From positions 62,001-126,000 of IMG/VR virus record IMGVR_UViG_3300032313_001465: a stretch of 64,000 nucleotides of DNA; one strand, given 5' to 3'. The translations under genes and the position numbers were made by a program. Below, in pieces: positions 1-6,503 of the stretch. The notes beneath the pieces are model-generated. The model saw only the letters and a program-made list of their open reading frames with translations. It was not told the DNA's origin and ran no database searches. The DNA comes from a virus. Each line of letters begins with the position of its first letter. Position 1 is the stretch's first letter.

Positions 1-9
1 AATTATATA

Positions 10-267
10 ATGAAAGTAAGAGCAAATTACTTAAACCGAAGTGCGAAACAAGCATTTTACACAGCACGTAAACGTAGTGGAGATGTTACTCGTATTGCTG
101 AGGCAACCGGTTATTCAACATCACACATTTCAAATGTGATGTCAGGCCGAAGAAACGTTAATGATATTATTGCCAATGAAATGTACAATATATCAAGACG
201 TAGAATGAAGAATAGTGATAAACCAGAGATGGTAGATTACGATTTTGAATTCGTAGTATCGTGGTAG
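10..267 (+). CDS. small HTH (XRE/Cro-like) DNA-binding protein
   Basis: An 85-aa basic protein. Residues about 28-60 read as a helix-turn-helix: 'RIAEATGYSTSHISNVMSGR' has the spacing of the Cro/CI (XRE) family, in which the second helix contacts DNA. It therefore probably binds DNA as a small repressor or regulator. It is followed by the only long gene-free stretch of the early region, with tandem repeats and hairpins that could be its target; that link is inference. The start is the first ATG, and the promoter lies outside the window. Confidence 0.7.
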   Translation: MKVRANYLNRSAKQAFYTARKRSGDVTRIAEATGYSTSHISNVMSGRRNVNDIIANEMYNISRRRMKNSDKPEMVDYDFEFVVSW

Positions 268-307
268 GATAGGACAACGTACTTAGTAGGATAGGACTAC
301 GTACTTA
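264..307. repeat. two tandem copies of a 22-bp repeat
   Basis: The unit beginning GTAGGATAGGAC and ending ACGTACTTA occurs twice head to tail (264-285 and 286-307), with one A/T difference between copies. It begins at the stop codon of the HTH gene and leads into GC-rich hairpins. An operator or an iteron is possible. Confidence 0.75.
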
Positions 308-588
308 GAACGTATGAGGTACTTGGGTGGGCGTATCGTACGGTCGCCCAGGTACGTTATATGCTCCCACGTGCGCCGTTATCCATCGATACGGCGGGCG
401 ACGGAAAAGGTGCTTACATGTCCAAACCCATCGCATACGATCTCTCCACATCGATCTCATATATCCATATATATACAACATATGTAATCTATAATTTCCA
501 AAATACCATTTCACGGCATTTTCACAACCCCACAACCCCTTCTTTTTATAACCCCTTTCACGTCGATAAACATATATACTTATATAAA
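308..588. other. non-coding region with GC-rich hairpins and a pyrimidine-rich tract
   Basis: No convincing gene is present. AACGTA (309-314) pairs with TACGTT (353-358) around TGGGCG (328-333)/CGCCCA (345-350), and CGCCGT (374-379) pairs with ACGGCG (391-396). Downstream is a stretch rich in C on the + strand with alternating AT steps. The base composition is clearly richer in GC than its surroundings. A regulatory RNA, operator cluster or origin are all possible; nothing in the sequence decides between them. Confidence 0.5.
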
Positions 589-652
589 GCGTCATGTAAG
601 TGTCATATAAAATACTTGGCATCTCCAAATTTCGTTCGTATATTGATGTATA
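589..652 (+). promoter_or_regulatory. early-type promoter P1 with paired CGTCAT boxes
   Basis: GCGTCAT (589-595) and TGTCAT (601-606) are followed by TTGG (616-619), a 20-nt spacer and TATATTG (639-645), then ATGTATAAT. It lies 15 nt before the next start codon. TTTG-N20-TATATTG resembles the Bacteroidota -33 TTTG/-7 TAnnTTTG promoter. Confidence 0.75.
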
Positions 653-667
653 ATAAAAAACGTAAAA

Positions 668-859
668 ATGAGTGAAACAACTAAGATTAGAAAGGGGCAT
701 TACATCCACATTAAAAGTGGATTACACATCGTATTTTGTATGGGTGAGAAATATGGTTATTGGAACATATGGGATGATGAAGAAGAGTGGCAGATAGGAA
801 TACCTACAAAATGGCAATGTATTGAAAAAATAGAAAAATTCTTTACCAACTTTAATTAA
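668..859 (+). CDS. hypothetical protein, 63 aa
   Basis: A small protein with an acidic, tryptophan-rich middle ('YWNIWDDEEEWQIG') and a basic start. I do not recognise the family. It is the first gene after promoter P1 and is followed closely by two more unknown genes, so it is probably the head of a short early operon. The ATG sits about 15 nt downstream of the promoter's TATAAT-like end, leaving a very short leader. Confidence 0.6.
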   Translation: MSETTKIRKGHYIHIKSGLHIVFCMGEKYGYWNIWDDEEEWQIGIPTKWQCIEKIEKFFTNFN

Positions 860-866
860 ATAAATC

Positions 867-1094
867 ATGAAAGTAAAAGTAAGAACAAAATCAAATTTCA
901 GACTTTTGAATGACAGATGGTTAGAATTGGTAGAGGTAGTAGGAACAAGAGTTACTACAAGACATTCATTTGCTGAATTCGGGACGCAGACCATAGACTT
1001 TACTCTAAGTGAAGTAGTGGAAATGGATACTACACAAAATGTAGAAAGGAATTTAGGTAGTATTTTTGATAGAGCACTTAAACCATTTATGTAA
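867..1094 (+). CDS. hypothetical protein, 75 aa
   Basis: A small soluble protein, basic at the N-terminus ('MKVKVRTKSNFRLLNDRW') and otherwise beta-rich. No family recognised. It starts 7 nt after the upstream stop codon, in the P1 operon. Confidence 0.6.
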   Translation: MKVKVRTKSNFRLLNDRWLELVEVVGTRVTTRHSFAEFGTQTIDFTLSEVVEMDTTQNVERNLGSIFDRALKPFM

Positions 1095-1112
1095 TAATTT
1101 AAAATAATAAAA

Positions 1113-1751
1113 ATGAATAAGAAACTATTAAACACAAGAATTGAATCATTAACTGATGCTCATGGTATAGAAATTGTAGACTTTTATAAATCTCAAGGAT
1201 TTGATACTGGTGCATTTTGTGGTTATAATACTAGATTAGAGGGTAATACTCATAGATATTATGGGGTTAAAAGCAATGGTGATTTTTCTTCTTCTTCTTT
1301 TTCTACTGACTTCACCTTACTTACCCTAGAAGAAGCTAAACTATTAGTACAAGAAAAAACATATCCTAGAGTTATGTTGGTTAGTAATGTGAATAAGATT
1401 AAAACTGCTAAAAAAAGAGTAGTTTTTATGGAGAAAAATGGTAAATATCTAGCTTGGAATGGTGTAGAAACACTTGAAGAAGCAGAAAATGAAATGAATG
1501 TAGGTTATTGGGATTTTGCTTGGGAATTAGAAGAAAAAACAAGATTTCCATTTACATTAACTCCATTTAATGCCCAAAATATACTCAAAATAGCTTGTAA
1601 TAATTGGAAAGAGCCATTAGCTGAAAAATGGGCTAAAGACATAGTCTTAAACCAAAATATCTTAGTAGATGAACAATTCTACAAAGAAATGAGAAATGCT
1701 TGTACTACTCCACAAAATGAGCTATTTGACGAGATATTTGGTAAAGATTAA
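1113..1751 (+). CDS. hypothetical protein, 212 aa
   Basis: A soluble protein with no signal peptide or membrane segment and no motif I recognise. It has a serine run ('SSSSFSTDFTLLTLEEAKLL') near residue 60 and an aromatic C-terminal half. It is the largest and last gene of the P1 operon, beginning 18 nt after the preceding stop. Confidence 0.6.
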   Translation: MNKKLLNTRIESLTDAHGIEIVDFYKSQGFDTGAFCGYNTRLEGNTHRYYGVKSNGDFSSSSFSTDFTLLTLEEAKLLVQEKTYPRVMLVSNVNKIKTAKKRVVFMEKNGKYLAWNGVETLEEAENEMNVGYWDFAWELEEKTRFPFTLTPFNAQNILKIACNNWKEPLAEKWAKDIVLNQNILVDEQFYKEMRNACTTPQNELFDEIFGKD

Positions 1752-1787
1752 TAATTAAAGTTAAAAACAATCAAAAACAATTAAAAT

Positions 1788-1883
1788 ATGATAAGTAAAT
1801 ATTGGGGTTTAGTTTTTGGTGTTATTACTTTAATAGTGCTATTATTACTATTATTAAAAGGTGTTATATGGATTTTTACATAA
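1788..1883 (+). CDS. tiny single-pass membrane protein, 31 aa
   Basis: A 31-aa reading frame that is almost entirely one hydrophobic helix: 'YWGLVFGVITLIVLLLLLLK' followed by a short aromatic tail. It follows the preceding gene after a 36-nt AT-rich gap. Short single-span proteins are common in phage early regions, but the length makes this call tentative. Confidence 0.4.
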   Translation: MISKYWGLVFGVITLIVLLLLLLKGVIWIFT

Positions 1884-1891
1884 TAATATTG

Positions 1892-1957
1892 TTTAATTGA
1901 ACCATTATCGGAAATTGAAAGGGATAATTTAGAACTCCACACTCAAATTCAATTAAA
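1892..1957 (+). ncRNA. candidate structured RNA: 10-bp perfect stem enclosing a hairpin
   Basis: TTTAATTGAA (1892-1901) pairs perfectly with TTCAATTAAA (1948-1957). Inside, ATTATC (1904-1909) pairs with GATAAT (1923-1928). It lies in a gene-free stretch directly before the tRNA-Leu-like element and could be a processing signal or a decayed tRNA. Function unknown. Confidence 0.35.
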
Positions 1958-1961
1958 TAAA

Positions 1962-2084
1962 GTTGGGGTGGCGGAATAGTAGACGCAAATACATCCAGTT
2001 ATAGGGACTGAATTTCAAGTACGGTATCACTTTAGATATTAAGAAATGAAAAAACTAATGCAGGTGCAAGTCCTGTTCCCAACG
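1962..2084 (+). tRNA. tRNA-Leu-like RNA with an expanded central region (possibly degenerate)
   Basis: The acceptor stem GTTGGGG (1962-1968)/TCCCAAC (2077-2083), a leucine-type D arm 'GCGGAATAGTAGACGC' (1971-1986) and a T arm GCAGG-TGCAAGT-CCTGT (2060-2076) are intact. Between D and T arms there are about 73 nt instead of roughly 32. A CCAGT-TATAGGG-ACTGA hairpin would give anticodon UAG (Leu) but has A in place of the near-universal U33 and a C-A mismatch. A second hairpin GTATC-ACTTTA-GATAT could be the long variable arm. CCA is not encoded. It may be a relaxed or decaying tRNA, or a tRNA mimic. Confidence 0.5.
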
Positions 2085-2099
2085 CTAAAAACAAATAAA

Positions 2100-2321
2100 A
2101 TGAAAAACGAAAAAACAACATCAACCGGATTTGGACTTGGGACCGTCCTATTCTTAATATTTTTGGTCCTTAAACTAACTGGAGTTGGAATAGTAGCTAC
2201 TTGGTCGTGGTGGTGGGTTTTATCCCCTCTTTGGATTCCTATAGTAATTACTCTCGGTATACTTATTTGTGTATTAGTATTTGTTAGTTTGTTAGCATTA
2301 ATAGGAGCATTATTATCATGA
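2100..2321 (+). CDS. two-helix membrane protein (Transmembrane Fragile-X-F-like)
   Basis: A 73-aa protein with a short polar N-terminus and two hydrophobic segments (about residues 12-30 and 41-72) joined by an aromatic turn, 'ATWSWWWVLSPLW'. This pattern, with 'LVLKLTGVG' before it, matches the small family often annotated transmembrane Fragile-X-F protein in phages and bacteria. The function is not known. An upstream in-frame ATG at 2046 lies inside the T arm region of the tRNA-like element, so I use the ATG at 2100. Confidence 0.65.
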   Translation: MKNEKTTSTGFGLGTVLFLIFLVLKLTGVGIVATWSWWWVLSPLWIPIVITLGILICVLVFVSLLALIGALLS

Positions 2322-2551
2322 AAAAAACAGCAATAAAAACATTTATGGATTGGTTCGCAACTGAATCAAACGCGGTAAAAACATTAACGGATAGTAATAT
2401 CCAAGAAATTAATCAAAAGCTTAATCAATTACTTGACGTAGAAAAAGAATTTTTACAAGAAGTTCATAGAGATGGTATTGGATATCAAAGATATAATAGA
2501 AAGTGGGGCAATGTAAGTACTGATGAAATTTGCGATAATTATAATAAATAA
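2318..2551 (+). CDS. hypothetical protein, 77 aa
   Basis: A small, mostly helical, charged protein with no recognised family. Its ATG overlaps the stop of the membrane protein gene by 4 nt (ATGA), so the two are probably translationally coupled. Confidence 0.6.
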   Translation: MKKTAIKTFMDWFATESNAVKTLTDSNIQEINQKLNQLLDVEKEFLQEVHRDGIGYQRYNRKWGNVSTDEICDNYNK

Positions 2552-2557
2552 TACGAT

Positions 2558-2830
2558 ATGGCAGGAAAAATAGCAGAATTCAAGTTAGGAAATATAAATG
2601 TAATGGGAGTGTTCCGCCACAAATGGGACTCACCAGAAAACTTATATACTACGATACATGAATATAAAACAAAGGAACTTGGTATATTCTACAGAAAAGA
2701 TATGTGTCTTCATATAGGTAGAAAAAACCCAAAATATAATCTATATCCTTCTATCATGTTAGGTCTAAACTTAATATGGGCGAAATGTTGGATACAAATC
2801 AACTATAATATACACCACTCAGAAGTGTAG
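2558..2830 (+). CDS. hypothetical protein, 90 aa
   Basis: A small protein with a beta-rich N-terminal half and several tryptophans and cysteines near the end ('IWAKCWIQINYN'). No motif I can name. Last gene before promoter P2. Confidence 0.55.
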   Translation: MAGKIAEFKLGNINVMGVFRHKWDSPENLYTTIHEYKTKELGIFYRKDMCLHIGRKNPKYNLYPSIMLGLNLIWAKCWIQINYNIHHSEV

Positions 2831-2870
2831 TCCCATACTACAGATTGTAGTTATTACGTCGTCTTATGAG

Positions 2871-2935
2871 GCGTCATGTAAGCGTCATGCGAAAGATTTG
2901 GCATTTCCGGATTTTGGTCGTATATTGACGCATAA
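2871..2935 (+). promoter_or_regulatory. early-type promoter P2 with paired CGTCAT boxes
   Basis: GCGTCAT (2871-2877) and GCGTCAT (2882-2888) are 11 bp apart, followed by TTTG (2897-2900), exactly 20 nt, then TATATTG (2921-2927) and a CATAATAAAA tail. The best preserved copy of the paired box. Confidence 0.8.
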
Positions 2936-2950
2936 TAAAAAACGTAAAAA

Positions 2951-3160
2951 ATGGAAAATATGTTCACAACAAAAGTTAGTTTAATAATTCTTAGCCACTT
3001 AGAAGATATGGAATTAGAAATTTCTACTAATCCGGAAATGGCTTATAAAAGAATGAGACTTGTTAGGATATTAATATCAGAATATCCAGATACTAATGTT
3101 AGGATTTCGGATGAAAAATTAGATGAACTTTGGAATGGATTAAGTTTAGGAGAATTTTAA
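2951..3160 (+). CDS. hypothetical protein, 69 aa
   Basis: A small acidic helical protein ('LEDMELEISTNPEMAYKRMR'). No family recognised. It is a single-gene unit between promoters P2 and P3. Confidence 0.55.
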   Translation: MENMFTTKVSLIILSHLEDMELEISTNPEMAYKRMRLVRILISEYPDTNVRISDEKLDELWNGLSLGEF

Positions 3161-3164
3161 CAGA

Positions 3165-3230
3165 GCGTCATAACTGCGTCATGTAGTAGATTTGGCGAAG
3201 CGAAACACCGTTCGTATATTGATGTATAAT
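3165..3230 (+). promoter_or_regulatory. early-type promoter P3 with paired CGTCAT boxes
   Basis: GCGTCAT at 3165-3171 and 3176-3182, TTTG at 3191-3194, a 20-nt spacer containing GCGAAGCGAAAC, and TATATTG at 3215-3221. The same spacer sequence recurs in P6 and P7. Confidence 0.8.
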
Positions 3231-3251
3231 AAAAAATAAAAAATAAAGGTT

Positions 3252-3833
3252 ATGTATTTAAGCACAAGAGAAACAGCAGTAGGACCATTTAAAATCTATA
3301 AAGATGTAGATGGTAAATTTAGAAATTTTTCAATTGGTTGTAGAGTTTTACCTTCACCATTTTTCGAAAATGAGTATACCACAGTATTTACTTTAAAAAG
3401 AAAATACGAACCTGGTGAAAATAGTCAATTTAAAAACGGTGGTTTTGAAGTTTACGGTCCATCAGGTGAAATAAGAAACTTTGATTTAGATCAAGTAATC
3501 GTTCATCCTTTTGAGCTAAAAATGACTAAATTCTTTGAAAAAGAAGATAACGTTGCTGCTAAAAATGAAACTGTAAAGGATGGTGTTAAACGTAAAAGAG
3601 GTCGTCCATCACTTGGTTTAATGGTAAAAGAAAAAGTAGCATACGTTTCTACAGGTAATAAAAGAGGTCGTCCTGCATCTTTAACACCTAAAACACCTAA
3701 AGTTAGTAAAGGTGGTAAACGTGGTAGACCATCACTTAGTGATGCAGAAAAATTAATTCGTCAAGCAGAATTAGAAGCAAAAGCAAAGAAATCAGGTGGT
3801 AAAAGAGGTCGTCCTGCTAAAGCAAAAAGATAA
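3252..3833 (+). CDS. DNA-binding protein with four AT-hook-like KRGRP motifs
   Basis: A 193-aa protein. The N-terminal ~95 residues form a beta-rich unknown domain. The C-terminal half is lysine-rich and carries four 'KRGRP' cores at residues 115-119, 137-141, 156-160 and 184-188. GRP flanked by basic residues is the AT-hook signature, which binds the minor groove of AT-rich DNA, the bulk composition of this genome. Likely role: a DNA-binding or architectural protein, or a host-nucleoid-interacting factor. It is driven by P3 with the leader 'AATAAAGGTTATG', shared with other promoter-proximal genes here. Confidence 0.7.
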   Translation: MYLSTRETAVGPFKIYKDVDGKFRNFSIGCRVLPSPFFENEYTTVFTLKRKYEPGENSQFKNGGFEVYGPSGEIRNFDLDQVIVHPFELKMTKFFEKEDNVAAKNETVKDGVKRKRGRPSLGLMVKEKVAYVSTGNKRGRPASLTPKTPKVSKGGKRGRPSLSDAEKLIRQAELEAKAKKSGGKRGRPAKAKR

Positions 3834-3837
3834 TATT

Positions 3838-4062
3838 ATGACACAAAGTGGTTTAGTTGATATAATGCAGAAGCGTTTAGAGTGGTGTATTGAAACAGAA
3901 CATTATGAAATGGCTGCTAAATTAAGAGATTTAATTAAGTATGAAACAATTGATGATGAAAAATATAAACATCAATATTATCTAGAATTACTCAAAAAAT
4001 ATGCTCCCGAAACTCCAGAATTTTACGAACGAATGAAAGAAAAATATAATATCGAAGATTAA
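3838..4062 (+). CDS. small UVR-motif protein
   Basis: A 74-aa protein. Residues about 9-32 ('MQKRLEWCIETEHYEMAAKL' followed by RDLIKYE) match the UVR helical hairpin that joins UvrB to UvrC and also occurs in McsA and ClpC-type proteins. The conserved E-x-AAxLRD core is present. It could bind a host protein carrying a UVR partner, for example to affect excision repair or a Clp protease; that is inference. I use the ATG 4 nt after the preceding stop; a longer frame would overlap the AT-hook gene. Confidence 0.65.
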   Translation: MTQSGLVDIMQKRLEWCIETEHYEMAAKLRDLIKYETIDDEKYKHQYYLELLKKYAPETPEFYERMKEKYNIED

Positions 4063-4070
4063 ATAATTAA

Positions 4071-4135
4071 CGTAATTTAAGTGTAATATGAAAGGTTTGG
4101 TTTTATATCAAATCTTTCGTATATTGATGTATAAT
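4071..4135 (+). promoter_or_regulatory. early-type promoter P4 with degenerate upstream boxes
   Basis: TTTG (4096-4099), 20-nt spacer, TATATTG (4120-4126), then ATGTATAAT. The upstream boxes are altered to CGTAAT (4071-4076) and TGTAAT (4082-4087), so this copy may respond differently to whatever reads the CGTCAT pair. Confidence 0.75.
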
Positions 4136-4149
4136 CAAAAATAAAAATT

Positions 4150-4281
4150 ATGAGCTGTTCATCAGGTAAATCAACAAAAAAAGGTCGCTATAATAAAGCG
4201 AACAATCTAAAACAACCTATATCGTACACAATCGATTCAAAAGGTAATGTTAAACCAATTTATTCACTTAAAACAAAATAA
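4150..4281 (+). CDS. hypothetical basic protein, 43 aa
   Basis: A 43-aa basic protein beginning 'MSCSSGKSTKKGRYNKANN'. It is the first gene after P4. Its last six codons (YSLKTK) and stop lie in a 28-bp sequence repeated exactly at the end of the next gene. No family recognised. Confidence 0.55.
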   Translation: MSCSSGKSTKKGRYNKANNLKQPISYTIDSKGNVKPIYSLKTK

Positions 4282-4283
4282 AA
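4256..4283 (+). repeat. 28-bp direct repeat, copy 1
   Basis: Begins CAATTTATTCACTT and spans the last codons, stop and following bases of the 43-aa gene. An identical copy is at 4513-4540, 257 bp downstream. Confidence 0.85.
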
Positions 4284-4286
4284 ATT

Positions 4287-4538
4287 ATGAAAGTATTAGT
4301 TAATAGAATCCTTAATTTAGATGGAACATGGCAAGGTTATAAATTAACCCCATCTCATGCTCATGCAAAAGTAACATGGTCTAATCCAGGTAAACAATTT
4401 GATTCATTAGATGAAGTAGTTGAATTTTACAAATTACAAAATGTACGTGAGTTAGGTGTAAAATATACTTACGATAATAAAAATCAAAAATATGGAATTG
4501 AAGAATGGGAAGCAATTTATTCACTTAAAACAAAATAA
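4287..4538 (+). CDS. hypothetical protein, 83 aa
   Basis: A small soluble protein ('MKVLVNRILNLDGTWQGYKL'). No family recognised. It ends in the same YSLKTK sequence as its upstream neighbour, encoded by a perfect 28-bp direct repeat. Confidence 0.55.
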   Translation: MKVLVNRILNLDGTWQGYKLTPSHAHAKVTWSNPGKQFDSLDEVVEFYKLQNVRELGVKYTYDNKNQKYGIEEWEAIYSLKTK

Positions 4539-4540
4539 AA
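4513..4540 (+). repeat. 28-bp direct repeat, copy 2
   Basis: Identical to 4256-4283. Covers the 3' end and stop codon of the 83-aa gene. Confidence 0.85.
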
Positions 4541-4541
4541 T

Positions 4542-5330
4542 ATGATACGAAATAACTTAAATCTTATCCCGTTAAATAATAACATTGATAAGTTAGTAGC
4601 GTTTATTCCCTCTCTTAACAAAGATTGGCGAAATAATCAATTAATTAAATCAAAACCATTTCAAATCGAATCTTTAGATGCTATCAGAGAGTTTCAACGA
4701 CAAGGATGGTATATAAAAGGAGCAAATGAAATTAGAGATAAAGGACGAAAAATTAAAAATCACTTTATCAAAATGGAACACCCTGATTTTATGATTCGTA
4801 ATAAAAAAGGTCAAACCGAAGCAGTTGCTAATATGAATATTCAAAACAGTTGTGATGGTTCTAAACCTTTAGAAGTGGATTTAGGTGTATATCGTATGAT
4901 TTGTTCGAATGGAGCGATTGCTCATACATCTTATAGTAATGCTAAAGTATCTCATACTGAAAAAGGTTTGTATTCATTAAATGAAATCCTTTGTGATTTA
5001 GGTATTCGTACGCAAGGTGTAATTAATGAATTCGATAAATTAAAACATAAAGATTTATCACCTCGCCAAATGATGGCTTTAGCTAGTGATGCAGCAAATA
5101 TTCGTTTTGGTGTAGGTAATAAAGTAAATGCAGCACAATTACTTAATGTAGTACGTGACGAAGATAAAGGTAATGATATTTGGACAGTGTTTAATCGAAT
5201 TCAAGAAAATTTAACACAATCTAATCGTATTAAAGATGCGAATAAAAAATTATTAGGTGGTGTTAGTAACGTATATGAAGATACACGCATCAATAAAGAG
5301 TTATTTCAATTAGCACATTCGTACGCATAA
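4542..5330 (+). CDS. DUF932 family protein
   Basis: A 262-aa protein. The central block 'LEVDLGVYRMICSNGAIAHT' and the later 'DIWTVFNRIQENLTQSNRI' match the DUF932 phage/plasmid-like family (TIGR03299 type), usually 250-400 aa and found in many phages and plasmids. Its biochemical role is unresolved; a DNA-metabolism or anti-defence role is often suspected. It is the last gene of the P4 unit, starting 3 nt after the preceding stop. Confidence 0.75.
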   Translation: MIRNNLNLIPLNNNIDKLVAFIPSLNKDWRNNQLIKSKPFQIESLDAIREFQRQGWYIKGANEIRDKGRKIKNHFIKMEHPDFMIRNKKGQTEAVANMNIQNSCDGSKPLEVDLGVYRMICSNGAIAHTSYSNAKVSHTEKGLYSLNEILCDLGIRTQGVINEFDKLKHKDLSPRQMMALASDAANIRFGVGNKVNAAQLLNVVRDEDKGNDIWTVFNRIQENLTQSNRIKDANKKLLGGVSNVYEDTRINKELFQLAHSYA

Positions 5331-5334
5331 CAAA

Positions 5335-5400
5335 GCGTCATAACTAAGTCATGCGAGAGATTTGGCATATTGCCAGATCTTTCGTATATTGACGTATAAT
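5335..5400 (+). promoter_or_regulatory. early-type promoter P5 with paired boxes
   Basis: GCGTCAT (5335-5341) and AAGTCAT (5346-5352), TTTG (5361-5364), 20-nt spacer, TATATTG (5385-5391). The spacer contains a small inverted repeat, TGGCATATTGCCA. Confidence 0.8.
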
Positions 5401-5412
5401 AAAAATAAAAAA

Positions 5413-5640
5413 ATGGAAAAGACACAAACAGCAGTAGAATGGTTAGAAAGTAATTTACCAACAGCATTTAAAGACTTGACTATTAATAAACAACTAATTG
5501 AACAAGCCAAACAAATGGAAAAGGAGCAGATATTAAATGCTTATAATTTTGGATATTGGGAAAGTGAAGATCCAACTAAAATTGCTGATATGTATTATAA
5601 TGAAACATTTGGAAAGCGTCACAACGACGTCATACAATAA
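5413..5640 (+). CDS. hypothetical protein, 75 aa
   Basis: A small acidic helical protein ('MEKTQTAVEWLESNLPTAFK'). A longer frame from a TTG at 5362 would run through promoter P5, so the ATG at 5413 is the likely start. The last codons (KRHNDVIQ) overlap the paired boxes of promoter P6, an unusual dual use of the sequence. No family recognised. Confidence 0.55.
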   Translation: MEKTQTAVEWLESNLPTAFKDLTINKQLIEQAKQMEKEQILNAYNFGYWESEDPTKIADMYYNETFGKRHNDVIQ

Positions 5641-5680
5641 ATTTGGCGAAGCGAAACAGGGTTCGTATATTGACGTATTA
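5616..5680 (+). promoter_or_regulatory. early-type promoter P6, boxes inside the preceding gene
   Basis: GCGTCAC (5616-5622) and ACGTCAT (5626-5632) lie in the 3' end of the upstream coding sequence. TTTG (5642-5645), 20-nt spacer with GCGAAGCGAAAC, and TATATTG (5666-5672) follow the stop codon. Confidence 0.8.
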
Positions 5681-5703
5681 TTAAAATTAAAAAAATAAAG
5701 GTT

Positions 5704-6501
5704 ATGCAACAATTACAAAAAAGAAGAGGTCGTCCTTCAAAAACACAATTACCAATCGAAAGTTCATTTAACGCAGATTCAATTAAATTAATTAGAGGAA
5801 ACGAACTTAAATTCAATGATGCGTTATTTATACCAATGAAAACAAATAGTGAAGTTGATACTATTTTATCAACTGAAGGTGGTTTAATGCCAGGTACTAA
5901 TTTAGTTTTTGCTGGTGGTCCAGGTTCAGGTAAATCAACAATAGTGTTAGATATATTATCTAATTTAACACAACAAGGTTATAAATGTTTATTTGTTAGT
6001 GGTGAAATGGATGAAATAGCTCACTATAAGTATTGTAAACGTTTACCTAAATTTAATTGTGTTCAAACGTTGTTTTTGAAAAACTATTCACATTGTGTAA
6101 AAGAAACAATTGAACATGTATTTGATATGGGATATGATGTTATTGGTATTGATTCAATTGCTGAAGTAATAGATATGTATAAAGATGCTTATCGTACTAC
6201 TGAAAGCGCAGCTGAATATTGGTTTTTACAAATACAAGATAAAAATAAAAAAGGTGAAAATAAAGGTGGTTATAACACAACATTCCTTAACATACAACAA
6301 GTAACTAAGCAAGGTGATTTTGCAGGTTCGAACAGACTAAAACACATGACTGACGGAATGTGTCACATCGAAAGATCAAAGGATGGTTTACAACGTTCAA
6401 TGCATTTTAGTAAAAATAGAGATTGTGATAAAGATTTTAAAATGTATTTTTCATTTTATAATGATCAGGTTCAATATACTTATGAAACATTTAATGATTA
6501 A
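5704..6501 (+). CDS. RadA/Sms-like RecA-fold ATPase with N-terminal AT-hook-like tag
   Basis: A 265-aa protein. It starts with a basic tag (KRRGRPS, residues 6-12), then a RecA-fold ATPase core: Walker A 'GGPGSGKST' (71-79), 'VSGEMD' (98-103), Walker B 'VIGIDS' (146-151) and a RadA-like block 'QQVTKQGDFAGSNRLKHMTD'. RadA/Sms is a DnaB-like branch-migration helicase. This version lacks the N-terminal zinc finger and the C-terminal Lon-like domain, so it is about half the usual length. It probably acts in phage recombination or replication, with the GRP tag adding DNA affinity. Driven by P6 with leader 'AATAAAGGTTATG'. Confidence 0.75.
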   Translation: MQQLQKRRGRPSKTQLPIESSFNADSIKLIRGNELKFNDALFIPMKTNSEVDTILSTEGGLMPGTNLVFAGGPGSGKSTIVLDILSNLTQQGYKCLFVSGEMDEIAHYKYCKRLPKFNCVQTLFLKNYSHCVKETIEHVFDMGYDVIGIDSIAEVIDMYKDAYRTTESAAEYWFLQIQDKNKKGENKGGYNTTFLNIQQVTKQGDFAGSNRLKHMTDGMCHIERSKDGLQRSMHFSKNRDCDKDFKMYFSFYNDQVQYTYETFND

Positions 6502-6503
6502 AA

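Noticed and set aside
361-675. 104-codon open frame on the + strand in the gene-free region
   Set aside because: It runs through promoter P1 and ends inside the next gene's start; its product is Tyr/His/Thr-rich without any domain.
305-709. 134-codon open frame on the - strand
   Set aside because: It crosses the promoter P1 region and the repeat/hairpin region and has an odd Tyr/Arg-rich composition; an antisense frame over non-coding DNA.
722-1135. 137-codon open frame on the - strand
   Set aside because: Fully opposite to two + strand genes; Phe/Leu/Ser-rich translation typical of an antisense of AT-rich coding DNA.
5362-5412. Longer start (TTG) for the 75-aa gene
   Set aside because: The extra codons would be promoter P5 itself; the same holds for a TTG at 7523 over P7.
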